Below are positions 44,812-57,158 of a stretch of 64,000 bases of DNA, in pieces. Each line of letters begins with the position of its first letter. The first letter of the stretch is position 1. The DNA lies in assembly GCA_027579435.1 (NCBI GenBank), contig JANBPK010001203.1, positions 46,970-110,969 of the forward strand. Reading direction: 5' to 3'. The notes beneath the pieces were generated by a model. The model had not been told where the DNA came from and made no database searches. It saw nothing but the letters and a program-made list of their open reading frames with translations. The stretch is from Candolleomyces eurysporus (taxonomy: Eukaryota; Basidiomycota; Agaricomycetes; Agaricales; Psathyrellaceae). The position numbers and the translations under genes were made by a program.

Positions 44812-45717
44812 CTATGGGAGAAGTGCATGCGAATGGATGGGTCGAAAGGCACTTCGTATGTCTTCTCCACCCTTTTTTACGTTCCTCCTCAATAGAACTT
44901 TGTATCTCTTGAACTCTTCTTGGAGCTGATCGTTCTGCATTTGATTTGCCTCGTAGCTTCACCACGCAATTGTGATCTTTTGTACTATCCCGAGCCTTTT
45001 CCTGCGATTTCTGGCGAGCTAACTTGCCTCATAGCTGTGCAGTGCTCTTTGTGACCATCTGATAAGCTGGCCTAGTTTGCTCCACCAAGATATCTTTTTG
45101 GATGCTGTCAAGATTGAATCCGCAATGTTGTGCTTTCATTTGAAGGTGCATCACCCTTCATGAAAGAAATGGAGAATTTTTTCATTTTGCACATTCTAAT
45201 ACATATACCAACCTCTTTACATTGGTAGGATTGGATTACTTTGGAGTCCTTCAAGTTCTCGAGGGTCATTCTCATTGTACTATCAACGACTCCGGAATCA
45301 AATTCAAGTATTCCCACTGTCTGATTTTGACCAAGGATATATATTGCTGTCTGGCAGATTGAGTTCCTCTTAAGTGGCACTTCCGGGGCTCGGTGAATGA
45401 CAAAGAAGCCTCTACGCTGTACAATATCAATTGAGGCCCAGGAATCGGGGACTGGCGCCGCGGAAGCGCCGCTACGATTACCACAGTGTTCGCCGTCAGT
45501 ACGCATCCATCTTGCTTTCCTTGTCCATTCTGCTGCCTCGCGTCAGTGCTGGTGGAGTAGGGACGTAACCAAAGAGGCGCCGTCCGCTCCCCGCCATCAA
45601 TGATTGAATTTGTTCCTGTTTGGGCACGCACAAAATCCGCGATCCTATACCGTATACGCTGCTAACAAGCGCTAAACTCATTTCAACTCTTTCCAGCACA
45701 CCACGATCTCGATTACC
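44812..45717. other. Spacer upstream of NACHT2
   Basis: May contain the missing PLAC8 first exon at its left end. A minus-strand frame of 132 codons (45108-45506) has no recognised domain. The NACHT2 promoter should be just before 45718. Confidence 0.35.
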
Positions 45718-48249
45718 ATGCTAAGGGCCAAGAGGCGGTTGAGCAACGGCAGTGTGGATGCAGTCGGTGAGTTCTAAGCATATTTACCGGTGGAGAAGTA
45801 ACTAACATACTCCGGCCATCATAGGTCCACCCCTTCAACGTCGACGCTCATCGATTACGCAGGCGAGCATTGAGCCACCAGGAGAACATGACGATCTAAA
45901 CGATGACACACGTAGTGCTCGCACCGGTTTTCTCGATGTGCTGAATCGACCGATTACTAGCTCGACGGATGCAAGGTTATAGGCGAGCTTATCAGCCTGC
46001 TGTGTACAACCAACAATTTAGTCATGCTCCTATTATCAATGGCGATATATATGGCAGTGTTCACAACAACATTCGAGATTCCACGCTCGACAGTAAGCCG
46101 AGTACAGGGTGCTTTACGTGGCTTCCACTAACAAAGCTGTTTGCTCCTAGGTCTCCAGTTTCTGTATCAACATGCCGCCATGGGAGCCATGCATGAATCC
46201 AAAGAACGGTGCCCCCCTCCATTATGCCACCCTGGTACTCGCGACGTCGTCGTTCGTCGGGTTATAGGCTGGTACTTGGGCAAGGATGGACGGAAGAAGA
46301 TTATGTGGGTGCATGCGCCTTTGGGGTGTGGGAAGACCGCAGTCGCCGGGACCGTCAAGGAGAGGCTGGATGCGATGGACCTCCATTTCGAAAACCCGGT
46401 TGCGGCAACATTCTTCTTCTGGAGGAGCTCAGCAGAGCGCAACTCTCCTGCCCGATTCATCATCCCCCTCGCTTACCAGCTTGCTCAATCCATCCCGGAA
46501 CTTTGTCCTGGCCTTAAAATTACGATCAAGTCGAAGCCGGGAGTCGGGAAGATGGCGCTCGAAAATCAACTCATCGAGCTCATTGTCAAACCATTCAAAT
46601 CCCTCCCAAATCTCGACGCTATGCCCAATCGGCTTATTATCGTAGACGGGATTGACGAGTGCATCAACTCGGACCGCGAGTCTCTAGTAAAGAAGAAGTA
46701 TGCGGAAGATCAAGAAGCCGTCCAGATTCGAGTCCTTGATCTCATCCATTGTCTGCATTCGCATCATCTCCCCCTTTCGTTCCTCATCCTCAGCAGGCCC
46801 GAGGCATGGATCAAGCGCCACTTGGAGTCAAGACCGTTCAGTGACGTAGTTGAGCCTCTCAATCTTTACAAAGTCGGGGACCACATGAACGATGTCAAAC
46901 AGCTTGTGAGGGCGGAGCTCTCCCGCATTGCAAAACGCCTTGAAGAACCCGGTGAAGAATGGCCAGAAGAAGAGCCATTGGTTCGTAAGAGCGAAGGTCA
47001 CATTGTATACGTGGCCGCCGTTATTCGTCACATCGGCGATGAATACGGCGATCCTCAACAGCTACTCAAGGGTATCGTCGAGAGTTCAGATATGTTACAT
47101 TTCACGCCATTCTCCTCCCTGTACGAGCTCTACAGGCGGATCATGCGATCGTGTCCTGAAAGGAATCGGTCTCTTATGATGGAGGTTCTCGGGGACGTGA
47201 TGGCTGCAGCGGCATACACTCTAGAGTTCTGGGATCATTCACATAATCCAGCTCTTGGCGTCTTAGACCGCCTATCAAAGCGACCTCCTGGCTGTGGAGT
47301 CAAGGTCCTCCGACCCTTGCACGCAGTTCTTCGGGTTGGTAGAGGCAATGAAGACAGCGACATTGGCCAGCTGTTCATCCACTCGTCTTTCAGAGAGTTC
47401 CTGGAGAGCCCGCATCTCTCTTTCGAATTCGCCGTGGACGCCAAAGAAGAAGTGGCGCGGCTGGTTTCAGCTGTGCTCGATCACATGATGTCCACCACCA
47501 CAGATACAATTGGTAGCGAGCTGGAAGATGTCTGTGTATTTGCCTTGCACAACTGGTGCCAGAACTGGTTTCATATCAAGAAGACATTGTTGAAGTCTCA
47601 AACGACCCATCTCCACCTGCTAAATAAGGTAATCTCACTCGACCTCACGGCTTGCATTGTCCAAACATACTGCAGCCTGCACCCGGCCCTATATCACCCT
47701 GACTACCCACCTCTATAATTTTTGTTCGATTCTTCGGAACCCTCCCAGTTCTTCGTCAAACCTATGGAATTGGATGGGTGTGCGGACACTCTTTCCATCG
47801 CCCACAAAGTCACCTCCTATGCACAATGATCTCTCAATAATGCATTCACATTTATGCTTCAAGAAACCACGCCCCTCGCCCTATTACCGGATGCGGTAGA
47901 ATTTCTGGCATGGGACCGCGCCTTTTATTTGCAAGAGGTGACTTCTCAGCCCAACTGGAGGGAGCACGAGATCGTTCGAGCATTGGGAACTCCTGGACCC
48001 AATGGCATTGACCTATGTAGGAGGATTCTTTCTGTGCTCTATGATCAGTTGGGCAAATCTTCTAAAGGAACCAAATACAACCTGCTGAAAAATATGTACA
48101 AGGTTATGGCGCGCGAGAAGAATCCGATTCTAGAATCGGAAGGCGTTCCATTCCGTTGGGACGGCCGAATTGACGAACCGGAATCCGAAAGCGACTACGA
48201 AAGCGACTCATAATCTCTGACCTCCAGTATTAATAGTGACCAAGAGTAG
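45718..48249 (+). pseudogene. NACHT-domain NTPase 2, three nonsense codons
   Basis: Same exon plan as NACHT1: 45718-45766, 45825-45911, 45961-46092, 46151-48249, all phase 1. The pre-NACHT motif is FSHAPIINGDIYGSVHNNI. Walker A is APLGCGKTAVAGT (Cys replaces the Tyr of its paralogues), Walker B LIIVDGIDECINSD. The frame is unshifted over its whole length, but has stops at 47716-47718 (TAA for the TAC of NACHT3), 47827-47829 (TGA for TCA) and 48211-48213 (TAA for GAA). If translated, it would give about 611 aa with a complete NACHT region and no conserved C-terminal domain or acidic tail. Absence of indels suggests recent decay or a tolerated truncation. Confidence 0.8.
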
Positions 48250-49100
48250 TACTTTTCGGACAATGCTTTGACCTATGGCCACTTTACTCTACCGAGATGT
48301 ATTTAGTTAGGTATTTAGTGTATGCTCGACTGTCACAATAGAATTTACCGGGAAATTCTTCTCACCAGCTCTCCACAAACCGCACTCCCGACGACGGCCT
48401 CCTAGACACGCTATGGTAGTTGAAGCCTGCCGAGGATTTTAACGTGCATGCTCTCTCCTATGCATTGATGCTTGAATGCCCTGAACGAGCCCCTCGACTC
48501 ACGCACGTCTGGCAAAGAGATTCATTCACTTATTCTTTCACGCTATACCAAAAAGGACCACGAAAGACGGGATGGGATGATGGCAAAAATGGTGAGTAGA
48601 GACGGTCGATAGTAGACGGAGAGATAAAGAAGTAGAAGACAATGGGGGTGGACATGTTCGATGAGGTCAAGAGACACGAGAATGAAAGAAGCAGTAGACG
48701 TATATGAGACGAGACCAGACGAGAGAGAAGAGCGGGAAGATAGAATGAGAGTAAACGAGAGATATTATATCAAGTACAAACTTTTAATAATGATGATAGA
48801 GTCGGTAAGTAAGACGACCAGCCGGGTTAACTAGCTAGCTACTCAAAGTGAAGAAAAACAAAACAACAGGAAAACAGCCAACAGCCAACAGAACTCCGTA
48901 GAACAAGAAAGTACCAGCTCAACTTGGAAAAAAAGAGAAAGAAAAGAAACAGGGCAAGGGCGCGAAGGCGCAGGCGACAGCAACGAACCAACCCATCCGC
49001 GCAGTCTGCTCGACCGTACAACAGCTTCCGTGCCCTTCCGAAGTAAACCCGACCCAAGAGACACGCGATCCGGGCTCGACCGACTACCACCCACCGACAC
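48250..49100 (+). repeat. Conserved 3' flank of the NACHT unit (copy 2)
   Basis: Matches the flanks of NACHT1, 3 and 4: ttcggacaatgctttgacctatggccac, actctaccgagatgtattta, ctccacaaaccgcactcccgac, aaagagattcattcactta, gagacggtcgatagtaga, cacgagaatgaaag. From about 48890 it tracks the NACHT1 flank (gaacaagaaagtaccagctcaacttgg). Confidence 0.7.
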
Positions 49101-49724
49101 CCATCGTTGACTGGGCTACCATGATGGCCATCCTCCGCCTTGACGTCAACACAACGATACGTCGTATACGCTTAAATGGACCACTCCCGGTGGGTCGAAG
49201 CTGAATCGCTGGTGAGGTGAAATTCAACGTTGGAATAGCTTTGTGAATGGCGTCGATGTCGGGGCGAAAGGGAGTCATTCTTCTCGTCCACAGGTCGCCG
49301 CAATATAAGGCACTCAACGTGCGAAGGAATTGCCCCGAGATGGTGAACGACTCGAAGAGTATGAACGATTCTGCAATCTAGTTCTGTTCGAGCCATCGTT
49401 AGCGAGCAAGCGGGAGCAACTGGGAGAAAGAGCCAANGGGGGGGGGGGGGAGCTAGATCCAAAGGATCGCCAGGGGAAAGCGTGGTAAGCAAGAATGAGA
49501 CGTACCAAGAAAGAGAGAAGAGAGAGGACCAGAACCCACGCCAGTGGAAGAGCGAGGGAATTGCAGATGCAAGGTAAAAGCGCAAAGTCTATTGATATTC
49601 TGTGCGGTATTGAGCGAGTATGGGCAGGTTTAATCTGAAGGGAAGACGCAGGTGAACACTGGCTCTTGATTTTACTTGTCTCAGCTTCGCCTATTTTGTC
49701 CTGTCCTACTTTGTTGGTCCACGT
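49101..49724. other. Spacer with an N and a G13 run
   Basis: N at 49437 followed by a run of about thirteen G. No gene recognised. Confidence 0.35.
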
Positions 49725-50420
49725 TTTCAACATTACGAGTCATTTCTGTCCGGATTGTTGACTGCCCACGTCGAAGACAGGTATTCTGCTGTCGTGGGTC
49801 TGTGCGGTTGTCCGTGCGGATTCAGGAATAAGTTTGAGTGTGAGTGAGAACGAGATGGCCCCGGGTGGGTGGGTTGAACGCGGCGGATTTGAATTATGAT
49901 TAGGGTCGAGCCCCGGTGAATTGAAGTGTAATGCAGTTTGCTGTGCTGGGTCGAAGCAGTGAGTTGAATTGGATTGAACACCGAGTTGGGTGGAGTGAAT
50001 TCGAAGTTGTTTGGAGTTGAGAATCGGATCGGGGCGAACCACGTTGAGTAGCTGTTTTGAGTGCAGTTTTGTCGAAGTGTGCAAATGAGGCAAGGGGGAC
50101 TTGGGGAAAACCTTTTAGCTTAGAGCGCTCAGCATCGCATGATATAATGTAAAGGATGAGGAAGGAACGAGGGAAGGTCTCACGGTGATTTGCCAGGCGG
50201 CTGGGCAGCAGGAAAAAAGGGAGGAAAGAACGTGTACAGGCCCCAAGAGCGAAGAACGAGGGGCGAACGAGGGGGAGTAGACGAGTGCAATATGAAAAGG
50301 GCCGACAACTCACGATAATAGCCCCATCGAACCTTCATCTTTGTGATCTTTGTGGTGCTTGCAGTCTATATCACGAGGACATTAATCCGGACTTGTATCA
50401 GTAGTGCTTCTCCCTGAAAG
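49725..50420. repeat. NACHT-array spacer repeat, copy D
   Basis: The most divergent copy. Shared blocks: gttgactgcccacgtcgaag (copy C: gttgaccgcccacgtcgaa), ctcacgataatagccccat, attaatccgga (copy B) and agtgcttctcc. It lies between NACHT2 and NACHT3. Confidence 0.5.
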
Positions 50421-52467
50421 CTATCACAGTTCTTTTTCACGTCCTCATTGGTACATGAAGTATGAATAGAACGAGGCAAGGTGAGAGGCAAAGTGATTCG
50501 CGGGCACAAAGAGAGTGGAATCGGCGGGACAGAGTGCGGACATAAGGACGAAAGGAAAGAGAGCGGAAGAGGTACTCACCACCGCCGAGTCTATAAGAGA
50601 AATACAGCTCGAGTGCTCGTTCATGGTCTTCATGTCCTAGCTAGTGATGGTTTCTGCGGGTTACGAGTCGATATTGACTGCTATGGCCTGTATGGCCGGA
50701 TGATGCCAGCGAATGAGGTAGGACAATAGTGGGTAGAATGAAGGGTGGCGGGATAGGGTTCTGAGTAACAGAGGCGTAGACGACAACGACATTAGTGAGA
50801 GGGTGATGAAAGACACGCGCATCCTATCGCGGCGTGTAATGTATGTCCTTCTCATCGAAGCACAACCTTCCGCACGCCCACAGATTGACATTCTGCCAGT
50901 TCCATCTTTGACAACCTGTGCTTCTAGATGAAAATTGATTAGCACATTCCGAGCTCATGAAAGCAGAGCTTCATCGTTCGCAACACAGAGATGAATGAAT
51001 GCAGGAAAGAGACTCACCCAACAGTATGATATTAAAGTCCCACTGCGCCATTTGCTATCATTCATCTGCCGTCTTGGGCATGCATGTATTTGAGGATCGT
51101 TCTCATACTGCCATCCCTAAGCAGCTCAGGGGTCACAGAGAAGAGAGAGAAGCGGTCGTTCGGAGAAAACGGGGAATCAAGTCGGTCCATCGAGAAGAAA
51201 GGGATCACCCGCCTTTCCCACGGTGGTCGGTACGGCCTGCTGTGCTGCCGTCAACGACTCGACGAGATTCGAACTGGGTCCGAAGATTAGCGCACCGGGG
51301 AGATACTGGCAGTCGACCGGTGGTGCGCATACTATGATTGAATGAAGCCAGAATAAGCATGGGTAACCGACACCTTCTGCAGGCCCTATTTGATGGGTCT
51401 ACTACAAACTTGCTGTTCAGCGCTGACGATCGAAGTTCCGCGCGGTTGAGAGAGGCTAAAATGAATTAATGGGCTAGCCTTGAGGACAAACGTCGTCATC
51501 AGCTAAGTATCACATCTTGACAGCCAGACCGCGGGTTGTCACCCAAAAGTTGATCATGGAAGATATGGAACTGAGGTTTGCGAGAGCATGTTGAGTTTCC
51601 GTTTCTTTTTCGAGTTGTCATTTCGCTTTCTTATACCTCCCGTCTCTTCTATTATCGTTTTCTTGTGTCTTCTCCTTTGGCGGTGTTTGCTCGTCATTAT
51701 TGGAATTATTGGTATTGAATGGGGTTGTCGTTATACCCTCCGAGAGCAGTGTTTATGCTCATTCATGCATTATGCCACTGTTTTCCATGACCGGGTATTC
51801 CATAACCAGACCATATGCCGGCACGAACGCATGAATGGACGGCCATACGTACTATCCTGTAAAGTTGTCTCAAGACCGAGAGAGAACAGGGACACAATGA
51901 GTGCGAGCGTTCGCTGCACGGACAGAGAAACTGCCAGCCTGTCAGTTCTCAAAAGCCCATCATCCCTAGTCCTCGTGTAAACTCAATTTCAACTCAAGAC
52001 AAATGAAAGGGTGTAGGTAGGCGTACGTCTGCACAGGATTGGACTGAACAACAGCAGGCTTCCTTCGAGCGTCACCGAGCCCGCATGCCCTCTCAATGCT
52101 GCGCCAAGCCGCAAGCCAACTTCACCCAGGGCCGAGACGTCCACAAACTATTCGATAGCACAATCGAGCATCTTCAAGTTACCCACACGTCCCGAACGTT
52201 CTCATTCCCATTGTCGACTCTCGAGTTCTCCGCAAGTCGTTCCAATGTAGAAGAGCTGAGTACACGGGTGATGCAGAACAGCTGAAGATCGGTGGCATCC
52301 CTTCTTATTTGCGACGGGAAAAGCGAATTGCACGAGGGCAGTGAGCTGTATAGCACAGCCAGGAGACGCAGTGCAACAAACTGCCGTAAGAGAGATATGT
52401 AATCCAGGAACGGGCGCTAAATTCGCCCCAACTCTCTTTCCACCGCACCACCACCACCTCGATCTTC
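50421..52467. other. 2-kb spacer upstream of NACHT3
   Basis: Several short frames on both strands, none with a domain or proper gene structure. 50460-50650 resembles the insertion in copy A (37786-37990; gatggtttctgc/gatcgtttctgc). Confidence 0.35.
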
Positions 52468-55400
52468 ATGTTGAGCAGAAAGAGGCAGCTGAGTCAAGGA
52501 AGCGTGGAGGAAGACGGTGAGGTTCAAACATGCTTGATAGTAGGGAAGGAGCTGACGTGCTAGAGCTCTCATAGGCCCGCTCCTTCAACGTCAACGCTCA
52601 TCGATAACACAGATTGACACTGACCGACATCAAGAGAATGGTATTTGCAACCTATACAACTCCGGTACGTGGTCCTGAGCTCTAAGACGAGCCCTACTTA
52701 GCGGGCTGAGCCGCTGTACCGCTAGACCAACAGCCACAAAACCACTGGTATTACGACCATTCTTCCAGCACCGCTCCCGTTTACAGTGCACCCATCAATT
52801 GGGATGACATGTGGGCGCTGGCAAAAGCCTTCATGGATACTCATGACAACGTTTTCAGCCCCGTGAAGACAGGCAGTAGCCCCGGGACATCAGCTCGTAC
52901 TTATGCCTCTCAGACACCTGAAGCTATCATAGGCCCGGTCCGCACCAACTACCACCAAAGGAGTGACGATCAGAACGTTGACTATCATTGTGCGTGATAT
53001 CAGGTTTGGAGCTGAAATCTGTACTGTATACTTAGTTGCTGCATCACTAGACGAAATGCCGCAAGATAGCTGGTGCAACGAACACTCGTCCAGTGATGGT
53101 CCCATTTTTGACAACCTCATATATGGGAGTGACGTCTGGGCGCCAGCGGCCTTCAACGGCTCCGCGACTCCCCCACATGAAGCCCTTATCCTATCTCAGA
53201 CAGGTGGTATCTCTGAAGAGTCAGGTCTTACTGACGCCACCTGGACACCTCACACGACGATAGGCCTGGCCCCCCAATACCATTGGTCATCAGCTACGCA
53301 AGCGAATGAAGATCGCAGCGGTCACGCTTATTGTACGTGGCACTGGTATCAAAATCCCAAGCTGGATCGTTTGTTAATTCGCTCGCCGCCTCCAGATCAA
53401 CAGGCCGAAGCCAATCGCCCGGTTGAGGCACCCGCCGTGTATTATCAGCCGTCCTGCAACGCCCCCATTTTCAATGGACCAGTGTATGGTGGGGTCAGCT
53501 CACAGATTTCCGGTCTTGATGGTGTGTAGGATCTGAAACGTTGGACGGCGATGATACTGACGACATTGTCGACTACCAGGCCTCCAGTTCTTGCTCCCTC
53601 ATGCTGCGATGGGAGCCATGCATGAATCCGAAGAACGGTGTCCCCCCCCCGTTGTGCCACCCTGGTACTCGCGACGTCGTCATTCGTCGGGTTATAGGCT
53701 GGTACTTGAACAAAGATGGACGGAGGAAGATTATGTGGGTGCATGCGCCCTTGGGATATGGGAAGACCGCAGTCGCTGGGACCGTCAAGGAGAAGCTGGA
53801 TGCGATGCAACTCGATTTCGACAGCCCGGTCGGAGCAACGTTCTTCTTCTGGAGGGGCTCGCCGGAGCGCAACTCTCCCGCACGATTCATTATCACCCTC
53901 GCCTACCAGCTCGCTCGATCCATCCCAGAACTTCGCCGCCTCATTGATGCTGCGATCAAATCTGAGCCCGACGTCGTAAAGATGAAGCTTGAGATTCAGC
54001 TTCTGAAACTGATTGTAAAGCCATTCAAGTCCTTTGGTAACCTTGCCACTATGCCCAACAGGCTCGTTATTGTCGACGGGATCGACGAGTGTATCAACTC
54101 GGACCGCGAGTCTCTATTAAAGAAGAAGTACGCCGAAGACCAAGAAGTCGTCCAGATTCGAGTCCTTGATCTCATCCATTGCCTGCATTCACATCATCTC
54201 CCCCTTTCATTCCTCATCCTCAGCAGGCCCGAGGCATGGATCAAGCGCCACTTAGAGTCGGGACCGTTCAGTGACGTAGTTGAGCCTCTCGATCTTTACA
54301 AAGTCGGGGACCACATGAACGATGTCAAACGGTTTGTGAGGGCGGAGCTCTCCCGCATTGCAAAACGCCATGAAATACCTGATGAAGAGTGGCCAGAAGA
54401 AGAGGCGTTGGTTCGTCAGAGCGAAGGCCACATGGTTTACGCTGCCACCGTTATTCGTCACATCGACGATGAATACGGCGATCCTTGACAGCTACTCAAG
54501 GGTATCGTCGAGAGTTCCCCCACCAATAGACCGGATATGTCACATTCCACCCCATTCTCCTCCCTCTATGAGCTCTACAGGCAGATCATGCGATCGTGTC
54601 CTGAAAGGAATCGGTCTCTTATGATGGAGGTTCTCGGGGACGTGATGGCTACAGAGGACGGCGATCTATATCTCTGGGACCATGCGCATAATGCGGCCCT
54701 TGGCGTCTTAGACCGCCTATCAAAGCGACCTCCTGGCTCTGGAGTCAAGGCACTCCGACCCTTGCATGCAGTTCTTCACGTTGGGAGAGGCAATGAAAAC
54801 AGCAACATTCGCGAACTGTTCATCCACTCGTCTTTCAGAGAGTTTCTGCAGAGTCCGCATCTCTCTTTCGAATTCGCTGTGGACGCCAGTGAAGAATTGG
54901 CGCGGCTGGTTTCAGCTATGCTCGATCGCATGGTGTCCATTACCACAGATACAATTGGTGGTGAGCTGGAAGATGTCTGTGTATTTGCCTTGCACAACTG
55001 GTGCCTTAACTGGTATCACAGCAAGAAGACATTGCTGAAGTCCAAAACGACCTATCTCCACCTGCTTAACAAGGTAATCGCACTCGATCTCACGGCCTGC
55101 ATTATCCAAACATACTGCAGCCTGGACCAGGCCCTATATGAACCTGATTACCCACCGCTATACTATTTGTTCAATTCTTCGGAACCATCCAAGTTCTTCG
55201 TCGAATCTATGGAATTGGACGGGTGTGCGGACACTCTTTCCATCGCCCACAAAGTCACCTCCCATGCACAATCATCTCTCGATAATGCATTCACATTTAT
55301 GCTTCAAGCAGCCACGCCCCTCGCCTTATTACCGGATGTAGTAGGTTCTCCAGCATGGGACTGTGCCCTGTATTTGCATGAGGTGGCTTCTCGGCCCAAC

Positions 55401-55685
55401 TGGAGGGAGCACAAGGTCGTTCGAGCATTGGGGACTCCTGGACCCAACGGAATTGGCCTATGTAGGAAGATTCTTTCTGCGCTCTATCATCTGCTGGGCG
55501 ATCCTTATACATACAACCTCCTGAAACATATTTACAAGGTTATGGTGCGCGAGAAGAATCCGATTCTGGAGTCGGAAGATAATCCATTCCTTGACGATGA
55601 CAAAATTCACGAACCCGAATCCGAAAGCGACTACGAAAGCGACTTGGAATCTCTGACCTCCAGTATCGATAGTGACGAAGAGTAG
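52468..55685 (+). pseudogene. NACHT-domain NTPase 3, extra motif exons, frameshift and nonsense
   Basis: Six exons, all internal junctions phase 1: 52468-52516, 52575-52640, 52726-52989, 53051-53332, 53396-53521, 53580-55685. Relative to NACHT1 and 2 it has two more pre-NACHT exons (264 and 282 nt) with variants of the APIFNG..YG motif. Walker A APLGYGKTAVAGT, Walker B LVIVDGIDECINSD. Faults: a nine-C run at 53642-53650 has one base too many against the paralogues, and CGA has become TGA at 54486-54488. After those the frame runs to TAG 55683-55685 with an acidic tail (ESDYESDLESLTSSIDSDEE). The C run may be a sequencing error; the TGA is less easily explained away. Corrected length would be about 963 aa. 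Confidence 0.8.
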
Positions 55686-56508
55686 TGCTTTTCGGACAAT
55701 GCTTTGATCTATGGCCACTTTACTCTACCAGGATGTATTGAGGTATTTAGCATACGCTCGACTGTTACAATAGATGACCGGGACATGCTTCCCATCAGCG
55801 CTCCACAAATCGCACTCCCGACGACGGCCTCCTAGATACACTATGGTAGTCGAGGCCTACCGATGTGGGGATGCCCTCATGCGTGCGACCGTATGGGGCA
55901 TCATCCAGATTTAGAAGTTCCGCNCCCCCGATTAGGCAAGGCACAAGGCGCATGAACGAGGGTGAACCTTTCCCCTCTCCGCTTCTCCCCTATCGATTGC
56001 GTATTCAGCTCGAGTCATCACGACCCATGATGACGCCCCGGTCAGTAGATACCCGATTTTATCTATCAGTTGATTATGACCGTTTGCGCCAGCTCACATT
56101 AGATGGGACGGTCTAGGTTGATGGCGGCAGGCCCCCTTTCCTTCCCTTCCCTCACTTTCGCTCGATCTCTACTCGTTCACACTCGATTCTCTCCCTCTCT
56201 ACAATTATCTCTTTACTTATCATTTTGATACACCGACAATACATTCCTTATCCTATCTTCTCTCCTTCTCGGCGGGCATCGAGCTCCTACCTGAGTCTAC
56301 AGGCTCGAACCCCCTTTCTTACCTGAGAGTTCTCATCCCTCTTCACCGATCGTTTCTTTCCTATTCCTTGACGCTCGAATGCCTCGAACGAGCCAACCTC
56401 AACTTACGCAAGTCCCTGGCAAAGAGATTCATTCACTTATTCATTCACACTATACTAACAAAGACCACGAAAGACGGGATGAGATGAAGACAACAAGAGT
56501 AGGGACCA
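55686..56508 (+). repeat. Conserved 3' flank of the NACHT unit (copy 3), interrupted
   Basis: Same flank as the other units, but split by the insertion at 55864-56345. It resumes with ccttgacgctcgaatgcctcgaacgagcc and runs to about acaacaagagtaggga at 56508, where similarity to the NACHT4 flank ends. Confidence 0.75.
55864..56345. mobile_element. Solo-LTR-like insertion in the NACHT3 flank
   Basis: 482 bp beginning TGTGGGGATGCC and ending ...CCTCTTCA, flanked by CCGA on both sides (55860-55863, 56346-56349); read as ACCGA on both sides if the last A belongs to the duplication. The NACHT4 flank (about 63600-63660) shows the empty site: gcctactga directly followed by tcgtatcaac, where NACHT3 has gcctaccga, insertion, then tcgtttc. 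TG...CA ends, pyrimidine-rich interior and lack of any ORF fit a solo LTR. N at 55924. Confidence 0.75.
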
Positions 56509-57139
56509 GCACGGATCAGACTAATCCGGCTATTGATGAATTTTTATCCAATCTGTTCAGGAATGGATGTATCCGGATAATTATCACGGATTTCGGATGC
56601 ATCCAGAGATATATGCTGCAACATTTTCCCTGCCAAATTAATTGGAAGGCGACCTAAGGCGACCCTGTGCTCGGCTTGCTGCGATGGGATCGATGGCTGA
56701 AGAAATTCAAGTCTTACCGGGGGATTCTGTACTATGTTGAAGGACAGGGATATTTTAGCTCCTTTAAAGCTTTGAGAATCGATTGGTGCCCATTTTTTGC
56801 GAGAAAAGGTCTCATAAATTGAGAAACAGGTAATTATCCTATATAATAAAGGACAGTGGTCAGATCAGATTCAAATTCGAAATGTCGAGTTCGAGATCGG
56901 ACCAAAGTCAATTAGAGATTGGGCTGAATTCCATTGGAGATTGGACTGAAGTTGTTTTGAGATCAGGCCAGGGGTTCTGGTGTTGAATGTATTAATCATG
57001 TAAGCCCAACAGTTCCCGCCCTGAGAGCAGCGCAGTCCAGCCATCATGTATGCCGGTCAATGATGAAGGCATCAGGCTCAGCGAGAGTTGATTCAGGAGT
57101 GTACATAGGACAATCTCTTGAAAGTGGGTTACAGTTTTT
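56509..57139. other. Junction DNA between the NACHT3 flank and the MULE
   Basis: No gene recognised. Holds an imperfect inverted repeat, ggatgtatccg (56565-56575) and cggatgcatcc (56594-56604), which could form a hairpin with an 18-nt loop, and a near-duplicate gagattgg.ctgaa at about 56920 and 56938. Confidence 0.4.
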
Positions 57140-57158
57140 GACTTTTCGCCCCAGTTCC
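57140..57158 (+). repeat. Left terminal inverted repeat of the MULE
   Basis: 19 bp, matching 62560-62578 in inverse orientation at 18 of 19 positions. Confidence 0.75.

Noticed and set aside
51235..51280. tRNA T-arm-like cgagattcgaactgggtcc
   Set aside because: No A-box at tRNA distance and no cloverleaf pairing on either strand.
52667..52727. Minus-strand tRNA-like sequence with an A-box (TGGTCTAGCGG) inside NACHT3 intron 2
   Set aside because: No B-box (GGTTCGANTCC) and no foldable acceptor stem at the right distance. It is probably chance within an intron.
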